A DNA stretch of 6,556 nucleotides from Flavobacteriales bacterium (GTDB lineage Bacteria; Bacteroidota; Bacteroidia; Flavobacteriales_D; Sanyastnellaceae). Within the stretch, counting starts at the first letter, position 1, and each line of letters begins with the position of its first letter. The notes beneath the pieces were generated by a model that made no database searches, had not been told where the DNA came from, and saw only the letters and a program-made list of their open reading frames with translations. The stretch covers positions 1 through 6,556 of the forward strand of contig DQRJ01000020.1 in assembly GCA_015663855.1 (NCBI GenBank), given 5' to 3'. Shown here in pieces: positions 5,692 to 6,556 of this stretch. Both the position numbers and the translations under genes were made by a program.

Positions 5692-6507
5692 ATGAAAAAT
5701 AAAATCGCAATCGCATTATCTGTTGCTATAATTAGCACTTCGGGACTTCTTTCTAGCTCGAATGGTGTTGCTGAAGTACAAGATCAAGATAGAACGGGAG
5801 CACCTGGATCAGCCGATGCATGCACTTTGTGTCACGATCCAGGATCGTCATTAAACGCTGCTAGTTCTATTATTGTAATGGATTCAAGTGGTTTGGAGGC
5901 GGATTCTTGGGTTGCAGGTGAAACATACGATGTGAATTTCGTGGTAACTGGGTCAGGTGCTGCAGGTTACGGATTTCAAGCAACTGCCGTTCTAACAAAT
6001 GGTTCAAATGCTGGTGATTTCACAAACCCTGGATCGTCAACTCAATTAGAGTCTGTGGGCTCGAGACACATTGTGGAGCACAACTCACCTAGTACAACTG
6101 GTATTTTCACAGCGACATGGACTGCGCCTACTGAAGGTAGTGGAGACGTTGGATTTTACATGTCTGGTATCGCTGCTAATTTACTAGATGGAAATAATGG
6201 AGATAGCCATGCAGCAACTGCATTGGCGTTACCTGAAAACGATATGGCAGTTAACGACCTTGAGTCAATGAACCAACCTCTAATCTCAGCACTTGGAGTT
6301 ACTCTTAAAGCAAATGTTGATGGTAATCTTTCTATTTATGACTTGTCAGGACGTATGAATTTCACATCAAGTGTTTATTCTCAAGAGTCCGTAACCGTAA
6401 ATGCTAGTGAGTTAGGAAATGGAATTCAGATAATTCGTTTTACACCTAACGCAGGAAGTAGATCTAATTACACTGCTCAGACATGGAAAATCATAATTCC
6501 ATCGTAA
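5692..6507 (+). CDS. Exported choice-of-anchor-V type protein with CxxCH motif and T9SS-like tail
   Basis: The product is 271 residues from the ATG at 5692. A TTG at 5665 is also in frame, but it would put charged and Cys-containing residues before the signal peptide, so I reject it. The signal peptide runs MKNKIAIALSVAIISTSGLL, with cleavage near residues 24-28. RTGAPGSADACTLCHDPG at about 34-51 has the GAPG...CxxCH signature of Bacteroidota choice-of-anchor-V proteins; Cys44, Cys47 and His48 form a c-type haem attachment motif. Residues about 60-180 look like an all-beta Reeler-like domain, with GYGFQATAV at 92-100, FTATWTAP at 139-146, and GSGDVGFYMSG at 149-159. Residues 198-271 resemble a diverged T9SS sorting domain, with SIYDLSGRM at 214-222 and GNGIQIIRF at 242-250, but the usual entry PNP is missing. 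Role unknown; it is predicted to be secreted or surface-bound. The gene overlaps the start of the next gene by 25 nt. Confidence 0.85.
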   Translation: MKNKIAIALSVAIISTSGLLSSSNGVAEVQDQDRTGAPGSADACTLCHDPGSSLNAASSIIVMDSSGLEADSWVAGETYDVNFVVTGSGAAGYGFQATAVLTNGSNAGDFTNPGSSTQLESVGSRHIVEHNSPSTTGIFTATWTAPTEGSGDVGFYMSGIAANLLDGNNGDSHAATALALPENDMAVNDLESMNQPLISALGVTLKANVDGNLSIYDLSGRMNFTSSVYSQESVTVNASELGNGIQIIRFTPNAGSRSNYTAQTWKIIIPS

Positions 6508-6556
6508 AAGATTCGGAAGAACGTAAGGTATTTTCACTTTACCAGCTTAGCCGAAG
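6483..6556 (+). CDS. xseA: Probable exodeoxyribonuclease VII large subunit, first 24 residues (cut by window edge)
   Basis: An ATG at 6483 opens a frame that runs through the window end and reads MENHNSIVKDSEERKVFSLYQLSR. A charged start followed by a FSL..L.R segment resembles the opening of XseA in Bacteroidota (typically a short polar lead, then FSL.E..RSI), where the OB-fold begins. XseA with XseB degrades single-stranded DNA in repair and recombination. Only 24 residues are visible, so the name is tentative, and related OB-fold or unrelated proteins cannot be excluded. The overlap of 25 nt with the preceding gene, in a different frame, is typical of tight co-transcribed genes. The open frame and charged N-terminus make a real gene more likely than chance. 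Confidence 0.55.
   Translation, partial: MENHNSIVKDSEERKVFSLYQLSR

Noticed and set aside
5487..5738. 83-residue hydrophobic minus-strand open frame, which might look like a lost membrane sensor of the phosphatase
   Set aside because: It is out of frame with the phosphatase, overlaps the start of the CxxCH gene on the other strand and both divergent promoters, and has low-complexity AT-driven composition.
1..6556. Mobile element, CRISPR array, tRNA or rRNA, toxin-antitoxin or defence system
   Set aside because: No transposase, integrase, direct-repeat array, cloverleaf or toxin-like pair was seen; the 179-aa/60-aa pair lacks any toxin or antitoxin motif.

Overview
The window looks like a compact chromosomal segment from a Bacteroidota bacterium, most likely a marine-type member of Flavobacteriales (order-level guess only). 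The main evidence is two secreted proteins with C-terminal domains of the type IX secretion system (T9SS) sorting kind, a choice-of-anchor-V type protein with the GAPG...CxxCH signature, a DUF5715 protein, and start regions that lack a Shine-Dalgarno sequence and are A-rich. Candidate promoters also resemble the Bacteroidota TAnnTTTG -7 element. Base composition is moderate to AT-rich, with no obvious mobile element, RNA gene or CRISPR array.

Layout from left to right: the start of adenylate kinase (adk, minus strand, cut by the left edge) lies divergent from dihydrolipoyl dehydrogenase (lpdA, plus). A secreted alpha/beta hydrolase with a T9SS sorting tail follows lpdA closely. It converges on, and overlaps by 15 nt, a minus-strand DUF5715 protein that carries the zinc-ligand pattern of M15/LAS peptidoglycan peptidases. 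A 136-bp divergent gap then leads to a plus-strand pair: a 179-aa conserved-looking protein with an N-terminal Tudor-like segment, and a 60-aa basic small protein 2 nt behind it. This pair converges on, and overlaps by 11 nt, a minus-strand stand-alone SpoIIE/PP2C phosphatase. A 93-bp divergent gap separates the phosphatase from a plus-strand exported protein with one CxxCH motif, a Reeler-like beta domain and a T9SS-like tail. The last 74 bases contain the start of a further gene, probably exodeoxyribonuclease VII large subunit (xseA), overlapping the previous gene by 25 nt in another frame.

Functionally the region is mixed. It holds housekeeping genes (adk, lpdA, xseA), envelope or secreted proteins (hydrolase, DUF5715, CxxCH protein), one signalling phosphatase and an uncharacterised gene pair. 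I see no multi-gene operon with one clear pathway and no defence or mobile system. The least explained parts are the Tudor-like/small-protein pair, the sensorless SpoIIE phosphatase that converges on it, and the CxxCH T9SS cargo. No gap between genes exceeds 300 bases.
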